Shown: positions 8,457 to 17,518, counted from the first letter of the stretch. The stretch: DNA of 64,000 nt from Actinomycetota bacterium (GCA_009702045.1 WLIV01000004.1:124001-188000), one strand, 5' to 3'. Numbers and translations are program-made. The notes: generated from the sequence alone by a model not told the origin.

Positions 8457-9914
8457 GTGCGTCGTCGATGGATGCTTCTCGCCGTCGGGTGTGCCCTGGT
8501 TGCCTGTTCAACGTCGGCAGGTGTCTCCGTCCGGGGTTCGCAGACCCTCGACACCGGCACCGTTCCCGTCGCACCCGTCTCGAGTGTCCCCAGTACTTCG
8601 TCGAATGGGGCAGACCAGCCTGGCGACGGGGTCGGCGATGAACTGTTCCCCGGGCTCGGAAACCCGGGCGTCGATGTGACGAACTACGACGTGCAGTTGG
8701 CGTTCGATCCTGCCACCGAGGTGCTGCAGGCGACGGTGGTGATCGACCTGACGCTCACCACGGACCGACAGGGCATCACTCTCGATGCTGCCGGGCCCCA
8801 GATCGACTCGGTAGTGGTGGATGACCAGGTAGTGACGTTCCGTCAGGATGATCCCGAGCTGCGGGTCAGTCTGCCGGGTCCCGGTCATGTCGGCGACCAG
8901 CTGCGGGTGACAGTCGCGTATCACCTGTCGCCGCAGTCCCAGGAGTCGATCGTCGGTCTGTCGAATGGATGGTTCAACACCGTTGGCGGGGCCTACGTGT
9001 TGAACGAACCTGATGCAGCGCACACCTGGCTGCCATGCAACGACCATCCCAGCGACAAGGCGACGTTCACGGTTGCTGTCACGGTGCCTGCCGGCCTCAC
9101 CGCGATTGCTAACGGCGAACTCACCGACCACCATTCCGAAGGTGCGAACGAGGTCTGGGTGTGGCGCGAGCAACGGCCGATGACCACCTACTTGATGCAG
9201 CTGTTCGTCGGCGACTACCAGCTGGTGACGGGCGTTGGCCCCCATGGGCTGCCGCTCGTCAGTGCTGTCCTGCGCAGTGATCAGCTGACGATGCAGTCGT
9301 CCATCGATCAGATTCCTGCGCAGATCGCGTTCTTCGAGCGCTTCTTCGGCGCCTATCCGCTCGATCGATACGGCATCGCCATCACCGACAGCTCCGCGGG
9401 GCTGGCGATGGAGACCCAGGAGCGTTCGTACTTCAGCCGTGACGACTTCGTGCAGGGGCCGGATCAGTCGTTGCTGGCACACGAGTTGGCGCACCAGTGG
9501 TTCGGTGATGCGGTGTCGCCGCAGCGATGGTCGGATGTGTGGCTGAACGAGTCGTTCGCCACCTACGGCGAATGGATGTGGATGGAGCATCTCGGGGAAC
9601 TCACCGTCGACGAGATGGCGAAAGAGGCGCTCAATGGCCGATACCCGGGAAGCACTGCTCACCCGAGTGCCCAGGAGTTGTTCGGCTACAACAGCTACGA
9701 AGGTGGAGCCGTCGTAGTTCACGCATTACGCAAAGAACTTGGTGACGAGCTGTTCTTCACACTGCTGCAGCGATGGGTCGCGGGCTACAACGGCACCTCG
9801 CGAACAACTGAAGACTTCACTGCGCTTGCCGAGAAGGTCGCCGGGCGTTCGCTCTCCGACTTCTTCGCCGCCTGGCTGTATGCAGCTCAGACGCCTAGTG
9901 CGTTCCCCCAGTGA
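8457..9914 (+). CDS. M1-family zinc metallopeptidase, lipoprotein
   Basis: 485-residue aminopeptidase N-like peptidase. Zinc ligands are H342 and H346 in HELAHQWFGD and E365 in LNESFATY, which is the HExxH-x18-E signature. The exopeptidase motif usually written GxMEN appears as AMETQE. The N-terminus RRRWMLLAVGCALVACSTS is a lipoprotein signal with LVAC as lipobox, so the enzyme is probably anchored outside the membrane. It lacks the long C-terminal helical domain of classical PepN (about 850 residues), like other short secreted actinobacterial M1 enzymes. Its 3' end overlaps the convergent FAD oxidase gene by 20 nt. Likely role: trimming extracellular peptides (inference). Confidence 0.88.
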   Translation: MRRRWMLLAVGCALVACSTSAGVSVRGSQTLDTGTVPVAPVSSVPSTSSNGADQPGDGVGDELFPGLGNPGVDVTNYDVQLAFDPATEVLQATVVIDLTLTTDRQGITLDAAGPQIDSVVVDDQVVTFRQDDPELRVSLPGPGHVGDQLRVTVAYHLSPQSQESIVGLSNGWFNTVGGAYVLNEPDAAHTWLPCNDHPSDKATFTVAVTVPAGLTAIANGELTDHHSEGANEVWVWREQRPMTTYLMQLFVGDYQLVTGVGPHGLPLVSAVLRSDQLTMQSSIDQIPAQIAFFERFFGAYPLDRYGIAITDSSAGLAMETQERSYFSRDDFVQGPDQSLLAHELAHQWFGDAVSPQRWSDVWLNESFATYGEWMWMEHLGELTVDEMAKEALNGRYPGSTAHPSAQELFGYNSYEGGAVVVHALRKELGDELFFTLLQRWVAGYNGTSRTTEDFTALAEKVAGRSLSDFFAAWLYAAQTPSAFPQ

Positions 9915-11286
9915 GTCGTGCCAGTGCCGCCTCACGCCAGGCCGAGCGCCGCCCCGTTCGCTGTTCGCGATGATCGGTGTTCTTGGGTAACACCATCAGC
10001 GAGTTGATCCCGAGGTAACGGAACGGCTCGGGCTCCCAACGACGTGAGCGGTGACCGACCCACGGCATCGTCACCAGGTCGCTGTCGGTGCCGGTGATGA
10101 GATCGGCCAGAGTTCGGCCGGCGAGGTTCGTGGTGCCCACACCGTCGCCGACATAGTTGCCCGCAGAGGCCAGGCCGGTAGTGCTGTCGAATGCCACATG
10201 GCACCACCAGTCGCGTGCGGTGGCGACCGGTCCGCCCCATCGGTGGGTGATCGCAGCTTCACCGAGATGTGGGAACAGTTCACGCAGTGCCTCGTGAATC
10301 TTGTCGTGCACTCTGGGGTTGCGCTCGAACTCGGCGGCCGTGCGACTTCCCCAGTGGTACCAGGCGCCCCGGCCGCCGAACGCGATGCGGTCGTCGGCGG
10401 TGCGTTGTCCGTAGACGATCATGAACCGTTCGTCATTGAAGGTTTCGCGCTCGTGAAGGCCGGTCTGTTCCCAGAACTCCGCTGACAGCGGCTCGGTCGC
10501 GATCATCAGTGAGTAGATCGGCGCCATCTCGCGGCGGCGCTGTGCGAGCGTTCCGGTGAAGGCTTCGGTCGCCCGCACGACGACTCGTGCGTTCACCGTG
10601 CCGTGCTCGGTACGCACGCGGTGTGGGGCGATCTCCACGACTGGGGAGTGCTCGTAGATTGTGGCCCCGTGTCGTTCGACGACGCAGGCGAGCCCGCGTG
10701 CCAGCCGCGCCGGCTGGATGGCTGCGCAATGAGGTGTGTACTCGCCGCCGATCACCCCGGTTGCGGCACAGCGCCGGCGGGCTTCGTCGGCGCTCAGCAC
10801 CCGGTAGTCGTCCTCGCCGAAACCGTACGAATGGAGGTGCGCAACATGGTGGTGCGAGCGGGCAAGCTGTGCAGGGTTGCGAGCGACTGCCACGTACCCG
10901 CCGTGCGCGAAATCGCACTCGATACCTTCCGCCGTGGCCACTCGCCCGATCTCTCCAACCGTCGCGTGCATCGCCGTCTGCAGGCGTATCGCGTCGTCTC
11001 GGGAGTACTTCGCTGCCATCGCATCGAGACCCATCGGCAGCAGGGCGGAGCACCAGCCGCCGTTGCGTCCGCTCGCGCCGAACGCCACAGTGCGGGCCTC
11101 GAGTACGACGACGCGCAGTGAGGGGTCGCGCTGGAGCAGGTAGTACGCGGTCCACAGGCCTGTGTATCCCGCACCGACGATCGCAATGTCGGCGTCGACC
11201 GCACCTGACAACGCAGCGCGGGATGCACCCCACTCCTGTGCATCGATAGCCGAGTGCCACAGCGAGAGATCGGCGAGCTCATGCAT
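9895..11286 (-). CDS. FAD-dependent amino-acid/amine oxidase (DAO family)
   Basis: 463-residue flavoprotein with an N-terminal dinucleotide fold (DIAIVGAGYTGLWTAYYL) and a second FAD contact, VAFGASGRNGGWCSALLP, typical of the DAO/PuuB-OrdL group that oxidises gamma-glutamyl-amines or other secondary amines; the C-terminal FAD motif is GYVGDGVGTTNLAGRTLAD-like. The ATG at 11286 follows the panC stop by one nucleotide, so it is the third gene of a panB-panC operon. A link to pantothenate synthesis is not established; oxidation of an amine towards beta-alanine would be a possible rationale (speculative). The coding sequence overlaps the convergent M1 peptidase gene by 20 nt. Confidence 0.8.
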   Translation of the reverse strand: MHELADLSLWHSAIDAQEWGASRAALSGAVDADIAIVGAGYTGLWTAYYLLQRDPSLRVVVLEARTVAFGASGRNGGWCSALLPMGLDAMAAKYSRDDAIRLQTAMHATVGEIGRVATAEGIECDFAHGGYVAVARNPAQLARSHHHVAHLHSYGFGEDDYRVLSADEARRRCAATGVIGGEYTPHCAAIQPARLARGLACVVERHGATIYEHSPVVEIAPHRVRTEHGTVNARVVVRATEAFTGTLAQRRREMAPIYSLMIATEPLSAEFWEQTGLHERETFNDERFMIVYGQRTADDRIAFGGRGAWYHWGSRTAAEFERNPRVHDKIHEALRELFPHLGEAAITHRWGGPVATARDWWCHVAFDSTTGLASAGNYVGDGVGTTNLAGRTLADLITGTDSDLVTMPWVGHRSRRWEPEPFRYLGINSLMVLPKNTDHREQRTGRRSAWREAALARLTGGTH

Positions 11287-11287
11287 G

Positions 11288-12133
11288 TCAGACCGAGAGC
11301 ACTTGGTTGTCGATGAGTCGAACCTCGTCGAACCACACGGCGGTGACGGCCACGGCTCGATCCGTGATCGTGTCGAGCGACTGGAGCGTGTCGGGGTGCA
11401 CGATCTCGAGATGCTCGAAACGGGCGAGCGGCTCTGCATCGACGACTGAGCGGGCAAGCTCGATCAGTCGATCGGTGTCGCGTTCTCCCGCCGAGCAGGC
11501 CTCGGCGATGCGATCGAGGGCGCGGGGTACGCAGGTGGCGGCAGTTCTCTGTGCAGAGGTCAGACGACGGTTGCGGCTGGACAGTGCCAGTCCGTCGGCT
11601 TCGCGCACCGTGGGCATTCCGATGATCTCGATGCCCATGTCGAGGTCGATGGTCATGCGCTGGATGATCGCCAGTTGCTGGAAGTCTTTCTGGCCGAACA
11701 CGGCAACGTGCGGCCGAGCAGCACCGAACAACTTGGCCACCACGGTGGTGACTCCCCGGAAATGGCCCGGCCGTTGCGCACCTTCGAGGATGTTGGCCAG
11801 TGCACCCGGCTCGACATGCGTCTCGAATCCGGCCGGGTACATGTCGGCGGCGGTGGGAACGTACACGGCGTCGACGCCGTGAGATCGACACACGGACAGG
11901 TCGTCGTCGATCGGTCGGGGATAGGCGGTGAAGTCGTCTGGCCGGTTGAACTGCAACGGATTGACGAAGATGCTCAAGGCCACGACATCGGCGTGTCGGC
12001 GGGCCTCATCGACGAGCGCAAGGTGTCCTTCGTGCAATGCGCCCATGGTTGGGACGAGCACGACGCGGCGGCCAGCGACTCGGTGAGCGTCGCTCCATGC
12101 CGACATCGCAACCGGCGTCGTGATGACGTACAT
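11288..12133 (-). CDS. panC: Pantothenate synthetase (pantoate--beta-alanine ligase)
   Basis: 281-residue cytosolic enzyme that condenses pantoate with beta-alanine using ATP to give pantothenate for coenzyme A. The family motifs are present: PTMGALHEGHLALV (ATP-binding HxGH), SIFVNPLQFN, FRGVTTVVAKLF, FGQKDFQQL and the KMSKS-equivalent LALSSRNRRL. Length matches the family. The ATG at 12133 lies 8 nt after the panB stop and one nucleotide separates its stop from the FAD oxidase start, giving a panB-panC-oxidase operon. Confidence 0.95.
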   Translation of the reverse strand: MYVITTPVAMSAWSDAHRVAGRRVVLVPTMGALHEGHLALVDEARRHADVVALSIFVNPLQFNRPDDFTAYPRPIDDDLSVCRSHGVDAVYVPTAADMYPAGFETHVEPGALANILEGAQRPGHFRGVTTVVAKLFGAARPHVAVFGQKDFQQLAIIQRMTIDLDMGIEIIGMPTVREADGLALSSRNRRLTSAQRTAATCVPRALDRIAEACSAGERDTDRLIELARSVVDAEPLARFEHLEIVHPDTLQSLDTITDRAVAVTAVWFDEVRLIDNQVLSV

Positions 12134-12141
12134 CTGAGCGG

Positions 12142-12972
12142 TCAGTGGAAGCTGTGCGCGTCGTCGGGCCACGTGCCGTCGCGCACTTCCGACACGAAGG
12201 CCCGCGTGGCATTGATGGCGTCAGTGCGCAGTTCGGCGTAGTGCTTGGTGAACTTCAACGACATTTCGCTAAGGCCCAGCACATCGTGCAACACCAACAC
12301 CTGACCGTCGCAATCCGGTCCGGCGCCGATGCCGATGGTGGGGATGGAGAGCTTCTGGGTGATTTCCTTGGCCAGATCGCGCGGGATACCTTCGACGACC
12401 ACGGCGAATGCACCCGCCTGCTCGACCGCATGGGCATCCTCCAGGAGACGCTCGCGGCCGCCAGCCTCGGATCCGCTCTTCTTGCCCTGCACCTTGTGTC
12501 CGCCCATGCGGTGGTAGCTCTGTGGTGTGAGCCCGATGTGGCCCACCACAGGGATGTCGACGCGCGTGATGGCCTGGATCGTCTCGGCCATCACCAGGCC
12601 GCCCTCGAGTTTCACGCACTCGGCGCCCTCCTTCATCAGCCGGATGGAACTCTCCACCGCCTGCTGCGGGCTGACTTGGTAGCTACCGAACGGCAGATCG
12701 CCGACGACCATTGCTTTGGGCTGAGAACGTGCAACAAGCCGCACGTGATAGGCCATCTCGTCGAGTTCTACCGGGATCGTGTTGGCCGTGCCCTGCACCA
12801 CCATGCCCACGCTGTCGCCGACGAGGATCATGTCGACCCCGGCCATATCTACGAGGCGCGCAAACGTCGCGTCGTACGCCGTGATCATCGTGATTCGTTC
12901 TTCGAGCGCTTTCATGCGGCCAAGGTCGGGAAGGGTGACCTTGCTGCGATCCCCATGCGTCGTACTGGTCAT
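12142..12972 (-). CDS. panB: Ketopantoate hydroxymethyltransferase
   Basis: 276-residue enzyme that transfers a hydroxymethyl group from 5,10-methylene-tetrahydrofolate to alpha-ketoisovalerate, the first step of pantothenate synthesis. Signatures: ITAYDATFARLVDMAG, DMILVGDSVGMVVQG, EGGLVMAETI, GHIGLTPQSYHRMGG and TIGIGAGPDCDGQVLV. The ATG at 12972 is chosen over an upstream in-frame ATG (13008) because a good Shine-Dalgarno (GGGAGG) sits just upstream of it. First gene of the panB-panC operon. A TAGGTT at about 13025-13030 on this strand could serve as -10 for a leader of about 45 nt. Confidence 0.95.
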   Translation of the reverse strand: MTSTTHGDRSKVTLPDLGRMKALEERITMITAYDATFARLVDMAGVDMILVGDSVGMVVQGTANTIPVELDEMAYHVRLVARSQPKAMVVGDLPFGSYQVSPQQAVESSIRLMKEGAECVKLEGGLVMAETIQAITRVDIPVVGHIGLTPQSYHRMGGHKVQGKKSGSEAGGRERLLEDAHAVEQAGAFAVVVEGIPRDLAKEITQKLSIPTIGIGAGPDCDGQVLVLHDVLGLSEMSLKFTKHYAELRTDAINATRAFVSEVRDGTWPDDAHSFH

Positions 12973-13058
12973 GAAGCGATTGCCTCCCTGGACCGGGGTG
13001 CCGTTCACCCCGACGCAGTGAGCAACCTAGCGAAGTTCTACCGTGTTGCGAAAGCGCG

Positions 13059-13841
13059 TCACAGCAGGGTGCTGTGTTCGACCGTCTCGAGGCGTTGGTG
13101 GGCATCTGAGCCGCCGCCGATCGTGCGCCACACACCGACGCCAACGATGTACGCAGGGCAGGCCACGATGAAGTATCGCGCAACCTCGTTGTGGCTCGGC
13201 AGGTCTGCGGTCATTGCCAGCATGATCGCCAGCCAAGCGATAGTGACCGTGACGGTGATCGGACGGAAGCGCTTGACCTGCATCGGGTGCAGGAACTTCC
13301 AGTTGGTGAGCTGTGTGAGCGCGAGTGCAACGCAGATGATGCCCGTGACCCACGGCTTGGAATCGAGCAGATAAAGGGTGGGGACGATCATGTTCCACTC
13401 GCACGGGAACCCGTTGAAGAAGTGGTCGTCGGTCATCTGATCGGTGCGCGACATCCACAGCGCCGACATGAAGAGCACGAAGGCGCCGATCACGAGCGAC
13501 CAACCTCGGGGCAACATCCCGAAGCGGTGCATGAACAGCACCGGGATGACGATGCAGGTCACGAAATCGATGATCAGGTCGAGGGTGTAGCCATCGATCC
13601 GAGGGACGTTCTTGGCGACGGCCCAGGCTCGCGCTGCCGGGCCGTCGATGCCGTCAAGCACCATCGCCACCGCGAGCCAGATGATGGCTTGCTTGGCCTC
13701 GCCGTCAGCGACAGCGATAAGTCCGAACATGCCACACACTGCACCGAGCGCAGTGAAACAGTGGACCAAGTAGCCCTTCAACACTGGATGATTCAGGGTC
13801 TTCGCCGGCGCAGGCGCCGGCTGAGGAGTTGGAGTGGACAT
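13059..13841 (-). CDS. pcs: Phosphatidylcholine synthase (CDP-DAG:choline O-phosphatidyltransferase)
   Basis: 260-residue membrane protein with about eight hydrophobic segments. It carries a CDP-alcohol phosphatidyltransferase motif, D63-G-I-D66-G67-x2-A70-R71-x12-G84-x3-D88-x3-D92. The x12 spacing (rather than the usual x8) is the variant described for bacterial Pcs. FFNGFPCEWN and the HRFG and WMSRTDQM region also match Pcs. The enzyme joins choline directly to CDP-diacylglycerol. The ATG at 13841 lacks a clear Shine-Dalgarno; a TATCAT about 55 nt upstream might be the -10. Monocistronic and divergent from the acyltransferase. The main alternative is another CDP-alcohol transferase, but the spacing argues for Pcs. 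Confidence 0.82.
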   Translation of the reverse strand: MSTPTPQPAPAPAKTLNHPVLKGYLVHCFTALGAVCGMFGLIAVADGEAKQAIIWLAVAMVLDGIDGPAARAWAVAKNVPRIDGYTLDLIIDFVTCIVIPVLFMHRFGMLPRGWSLVIGAFVLFMSALWMSRTDQMTDDHFFNGFPCEWNMIVPTLYLLDSKPWVTGIICVALALTQLTNWKFLHPMQVKRFRPITVTVTIAWLAIMLAMTADLPSHNEVARYFIVACPAYIVGVGVWRTIGGGSDAHQRLETVEHSTLL

Positions 13842-13915
13842 ACCGAGGAGGCTCGTTCCGCAGGGGCCGCCCCGCCGGGCGGCCATTCGGTACCCATGAT
13901 AACCCCGTCAGCCGG

Positions 13916-13921
13916 TAGCGT
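13916..13921 (+). promoter_or_regulatory. Leaderless-type -10 (TAGCGT) for hexapeptide acyltransferase
   Basis: TAGCGT lies 8 nt before the ATG at 13930. Confidence 0.5.
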
Positions 13922-13929
13922 CGCCGCTC

Positions 13930-14568
13930 ATGCGGCATCGAGCGCGGGCGGTTGCCTATCGGGTGGGCGGAGAATGGATTCGGCGGACCTGGGACTGGCT
14001 CGGACGCGTCGCCGCAATCGGCCCGAACGATCGCTCAGGGCAGCGTTTTGGCCGCTTTGGCGCAGGCAGCATCATCTGCTTTCCGCAGAACACGATCTTC
14101 AACGAGCGCTACATCCACATCGGGTCGGGAACGATGATCGGGCCCCACACCACGCTGTCCGCCGGGATGATGCCCGGTCAGCAGTGCCTCACCGATCCAG
14201 TGGTGCGCATCGGCGACCGGTGCCTGATCGGCAAGGGGAGCGGCATCGTCGGCCATTTCTCGATCGATATCGGCGATGACGTGTGGACTGGTCACCATGT
14301 GTACATCACTGACCAGAACCACGGCTATGAGGACGTGAACCTGCCGATTTCGCAACAGACGCAACCCGAACGGGCCGTCAGCATCGGCAATGGTTCGTGG
14401 CTCGGTTATGGCACCGTCGTGCTCCCCGGAGCGACCATCGGCGAACACGTCACCATCGGCGCGAACTCGGTGGTCACCGGCGATATCCCGTCCTACAGCG
14501 TGGCCGTCGGCGCCCCGGCGAAGGTGATCCGCCGCTACGTAGCCGGTGAAGGCTGGGTGAAGGTCTAG
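13930..14568 (+). CDS. Left-handed beta-helix (hexapeptide) acyltransferase
   Basis: 212-residue cytosolic acyl/acetyltransferase. Imperfect hexapeptide repeats run from about residue 50 to 195 (IHIGSGTMIGPHTTL, VRIGDRCLIGKGS, IDIGDDVWTGHHVYI, VSIGNGSWLGYGTVVLPGA). The HHVYITDQNHGYEDV segment supplies the catalytic His of the NodL/WbbJ/maltose-acetyltransferase group, and VAVGAPAKVIRRY is the usual C-terminal element. Probably modifies a sugar in envelope polysaccharide or lipid (inference). The 3' end overlaps the convergent gene by 4 nt. Confidence 0.82.
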   Translation: MRHRARAVAYRVGGEWIRRTWDWLGRVAAIGPNDRSGQRFGRFGAGSIICFPQNTIFNERYIHIGSGTMIGPHTTLSAGMMPGQQCLTDPVVRIGDRCLIGKGSGIVGHFSIDIGDDVWTGHHVYITDQNHGYEDVNLPISQQTQPERAVSIGNGSWLGYGTVVLPGATIGEHVTIGANSVVTGDIPSYSVAVGAPAKVIRRYVAGEGWVKV

Positions 14569-15146
14569 GGCTGCACGTCGCCGCCGAGTTCACCCGGAGG
14601 TGAGCACAGCGGTAGGTCGTTGCCTTTCACGCCGGCGGTGAAATCGAGAACGACATTGGAGACCGGGCCGCCACCGACGACGGTCTCGGTATACGGGGCG
14701 AGCTTGAACTCTCGCAGTGCCGCGGTGTAACGCCGACGATCCTTGATGATGATGCGGTAGTTGTCCTCGAACACCTGCAGCCGTGCACGGTCGTTGTCGT
14801 TGTTGACCGGGATGGCGACCAGATCAGTGATCATCTGGTCGAGCATGTCGGTTGCAGTGTCCACGATGTCGGCCCGCTGCAGCATCTGCTCGTGGGTGGG
14901 GTGGGCGATGTACCCGCCGGTGGTGTCCTCGAGCGCAGAACGGCGCGTGTCGACCGCGGCGCAGACCTGCAGTGCCTGCGGACGCCACGAGGCATCCTCG
15001 ATTTGGTAGACGCCCTTGTCGGTGGCGAAGAAGAAGTAGAAGACCCACATCGCGGCCACTGCCAGGCAGCACGCGCCGAGGATGAGCTTTACCCACAGCC
15101 GCACCGGGGTGGGTGCGGGGACGGCGCCGTCGACGAGTGGCGTCAC
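14565..15146 (-). CDS. Single-pass membrane protein of unknown function, DoxX partner
   Basis: 193-residue protein with one transmembrane helix (residues about 12-35, LWVKLILGACCLAVAAMWVFYFFFA) and an extracytoplasmic C-terminal domain with two cysteines (VCAAVDTRR and PLCSPP) that could form a disulfide. A helical segment with HPTHEQMLQRADIVDTATDMLDQMI lies in the middle. The GTG start overlaps the DoxX stop by 4 nt (GTGA), so the two are translationally coupled. I do not recognise the family; the context suggests a DoxX-associated envelope protein. Confidence 0.65.
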   Translation of the reverse strand: MTPLVDGAVPAPTPVRLWVKLILGACCLAVAAMWVFYFFFATDKGVYQIEDASWRPQALQVCAAVDTRRSALEDTTGGYIAHPTHEQMLQRADIVDTATDMLDQMITDLVAIPVNNDNDRARLQVFEDNYRIIIKDRRRYTAALREFKLAPYTETVVGGGPVSNVVLDFTAGVKGNDLPLCSPPGELGGDVQP

Positions 15147-15655
15147 TCGGCGACCGTCTTGGGCGGCCGGTAGCAGATCGCCAACTGCAGTAGGCCCCCG
15201 CCGATGCCGACGACAGCGGCGGTAGCGGCGCCCCACCAACTCTTGAATGCGATGTCGAGGCCGTGATCGACCGACCAGCGGCCGGGGCCCATCGTGGCCA
15301 CGACGAGGGCGAGGACTGCGATCGACATGCAGTACTCCCAGCCCTGTTTGGGTCTGAACACGAAGAAGCCAACCTTCCAGTGCTCGGCCCAGATGGCGAC
15401 CAGCATGATGGCGATCATGCCTGCTGCGGCGAGTGGCGTGAGCAGCCCGATGGCGAACAGTAGGCCAGCGCTGACCTCGGTGCTGGCGGCGATGCGTGCC
15501 TGCCACTTGGGCCACTTCATGCCCATCGAGCCGAACCAACCGGCGGTTCCCTTGAGGCGGCCGCCGCCGAAGAACTTGTTGTACCCGTGGGCGGCGAGGA
15601 ATACACCGAAGACCACCCGGAGTACAAGGACGCCGATGTCAAACTGTTGCTGCAT
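15143..15655 (-). CDS. DoxX-family membrane protein
   Basis: 170-residue protein with four predicted helices of the DoxX family (VLRVVFGVFLAAHGYNKFFGG at the start; GMIAIMLVAIWAEHWKVGFF in the middle). DoxX proteins are linked to thiol redox homeostasis and envelope stress in actinobacteria, and some partner membrane oxidases. The ATG at 15655 is preferred to the one at 15661 because TAGCCT ends 7 nt before it, the leaderless spacing seen across this window. First gene of a two-gene operon with the single-pass protein downstream. Confidence 0.78.
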   Translation of the reverse strand: MQQQFDIGVLVLRVVFGVFLAAHGYNKFFGGGRLKGTAGWFGSMGMKWPKWQARIAASTEVSAGLLFAIGLLTPLAAAGMIAIMLVAIWAEHWKVGFFVFRPKQGWEYCMSIAVLALVVATMGPGRWSVDHGLDIAFKSWWGAATAAVVGIGGGLLQLAICYRPPKTVAE

Positions 15656-15662
15656 GGGCATG

Positions 15663-15668
15663 AGGCTA
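15663..15668 (-). promoter_or_regulatory. Leaderless-type -10 (TAGCCT) for DoxX gene
   Basis: TAGCCT on the minus strand lies 7 nt before the ATG at 15655 and only 1 nt before the alternative ATG at 15661, so it selects the second ATG. Confidence 0.45.
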
Positions 15669-15733
15669 CGGCCATGACCGACGACCCGCATAGTTCGTCC
15701 AGCGGCACCCGCAGTCCTGCTAAAACTCGCTGA

Positions 15734-17518
15734 GTGGGGAACGGGACACAGATTTCGGTCGCTGGCGGTCGCATGCGTCAGGCGCTACGACTCGTGCGCG
15801 CCCTGTTGCGGCATCACCACCGCACGTTCTTCGTCGCCGTCGGCGGTGCCGCTGTCTTCGCAGCATGCACCGTGTACTCGGCCGTCGTCGTGCGAATGAT
15901 TACCGACGAGGTGATCGACCCCCGATTCCGCAGGGGCACAGTTTCATCGAGCAAGGTCGTCGTGGTGCTCGGGGCGCTCATCCTGCTGGGGTGTGTGCGG
16001 GCTGCAGGTGTTGTGGTGCGCCGCACGTTCGCCGGCCGCACGCAGTGGCGTGCGGCAGAATCGATCTCGGCGGAAGTGATCGACCGTTTGAGCGAGCAGG
16101 CGGTGCCGTGGCATCGCAGCCAAAGCACCGGAGATCTCGTCACCGGCGCCGGTGTCGATGCCGAGGCCGCCACCGCTGTGCTGTCGCCGCTGCCGTTCGC
16201 CTCAGGAGTCGTGGTGCTGGTGGGGCTGTCCTCGGTGTTGCTCGTGGCGACCGACCTGTGGCTAGGGCTCGCTGCCGTGGCGGTGTTCCCGCTACTCATC
16301 GTGATCAGCGTGAAATATCAGCTTCGCGTCGAGGCGCACTACGACACAGCGCAGGACGAACTCGGCCGCCTCAGTGCAGCAGTGCATGAGAGTTTCGATG
16401 GTGTGGCGGTGGTGAAGTCGTTCGGGGCCGAGCGGCGTGAGACCGAACGACTGGCGGTCATCGCCAGTCGGTTACGTGAGGCACGACTCGGCGCCGTGCG
16501 ACTGCGGAGCACGTTCGAGGCGCTGCTCGATGCGCTCCCCACTGTCGTGAACATCCTCTTGCTCGTAGGTGGCGCCTACCGGGTTCGAGCCGGAGCGATG
16601 ACGGTGGGTGAACTGACGAGCTGTATCTACCTGTTTACCCTGCTGGTGTTTCCGCTACGACTCATCGGCTACACACTGTCCGAGGTGCCTCACTCGCTGG
16701 CCGGCTGGAACCGGATCCGCGCGCTCCTCGACCAACCGGTAGCACCCAATCCTGCGGACACCTTGCTGCAGGGCGTCGACCGCAATATCGGCGTGGCCGA
16801 ACTTCATTTCGCTCACGATGGCGAGCGTGAAGTGCTGGCCGGCGTCGATGCGGTGATCGAAGGCGGGCGCACCACCGCCGTCGTGGGTGCCACCGGAAGC
16901 GGCAAGACCACATTGCTGCACCTGATTGCCGGCCTGATTCCTGCCGGACGCGGCACCATCACCGTGCCGACCGGCGGCATCCGACTCGTCTTCCAGGAGC
17001 CGTTTCTGTTTGCCAGCACGATCCGCGAGAACATCACCATGGGCGAGGACTTCACCGAGCACGCGATCGATGCCGCACTCGCGGTTGCCGAGGCGGGCTT
17101 CGTACACGACTTGCCGGACGGCCTGGACACCGAGGTTGGCGAGCGCGGTGTCAGCTTGTCGGGAGGGCAACGGCAACGGCTCGCCCTTGCCCGCGCTCTC
17201 GTGCGCCGACCCGCTGTACTGCTGCTGGATGACACGACCTCTGCGCTCGATCCCAATACCGAGGCCAAGGTCCTCGCCAACCTCCGGGCGACGCTGGGCA
17301 ACACCACCGTGGTGGTTGTCGCTAGCCGGCCTTCCACCATCTCGCTGGCGGATGATGTCCTGTTCCTCGACGGCGGTGTCGTGGTCGCCCACGGTCGCCA
17401 CGACGAGCTGATGCAGAACGTGCCCCGGTACCGCCGTCTGATCGAGGCGTTCGAGCACGATCGTGCCGCGCTCGATGCTGACGCCGACGCTGACGCGACC
17501 TCAGGAGGTGGCGTGTGA
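15734..17518 (+). CDS. ABC exporter half-transporter, degenerate ATP site subunit
   Basis: 594 residues: six-helix exporter membrane domain (about 15-320) and a nucleotide-binding domain (about 350-575). Walker A is GATGSGKTT (about 384-392), the Q-loop is FQEPFLF and the signature is a canonical LSGGQRQRL. In Walker B the catalytic glutamate is an aspartate (LLLDDTTSALD), and the switch histidine is replaced by serine (VASRPST where AHRLST is usual). This is the pattern of the inactive-site subunit of heterodimeric exporters such as TM287/288. The C-terminus has an unusual Asp/Ala tail (LDADADADAT). GTG at 15734 follows TAAAAC by 7 nt; an in-frame ATG at 15773 is the alternative. It overlaps its partner by GTGA. 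Confidence 0.88.
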   Translation: MGNGTQISVAGGRMRQALRLVRALLRHHHRTFFVAVGGAAVFAACTVYSAVVVRMITDEVIDPRFRRGTVSSSKVVVVLGALILLGCVRAAGVVVRRTFAGRTQWRAAESISAEVIDRLSEQAVPWHRSQSTGDLVTGAGVDAEAATAVLSPLPFASGVVVLVGLSSVLLVATDLWLGLAAVAVFPLLIVISVKYQLRVEAHYDTAQDELGRLSAAVHESFDGVAVVKSFGAERRETERLAVIASRLREARLGAVRLRSTFEALLDALPTVVNILLLVGGAYRVRAGAMTVGELTSCIYLFTLLVFPLRLIGYTLSEVPHSLAGWNRIRALLDQPVAPNPADTLLQGVDRNIGVAELHFAHDGEREVLAGVDAVIEGGRTTAVVGATGSGKTTLLHLIAGLIPAGRGTITVPTGGIRLVFQEPFLFASTIRENITMGEDFTEHAIDAALAVAEAGFVHDLPDGLDTEVGERGVSLSGGQRQRLALARALVRRPAVLLLDDTTSALDPNTEAKVLANLRATLGNTTVVVVASRPSTISLADDVLFLDGGVVVAHGRHDELMQNVPRYRRLIEAFEHDRAALDADADADATSGGGV

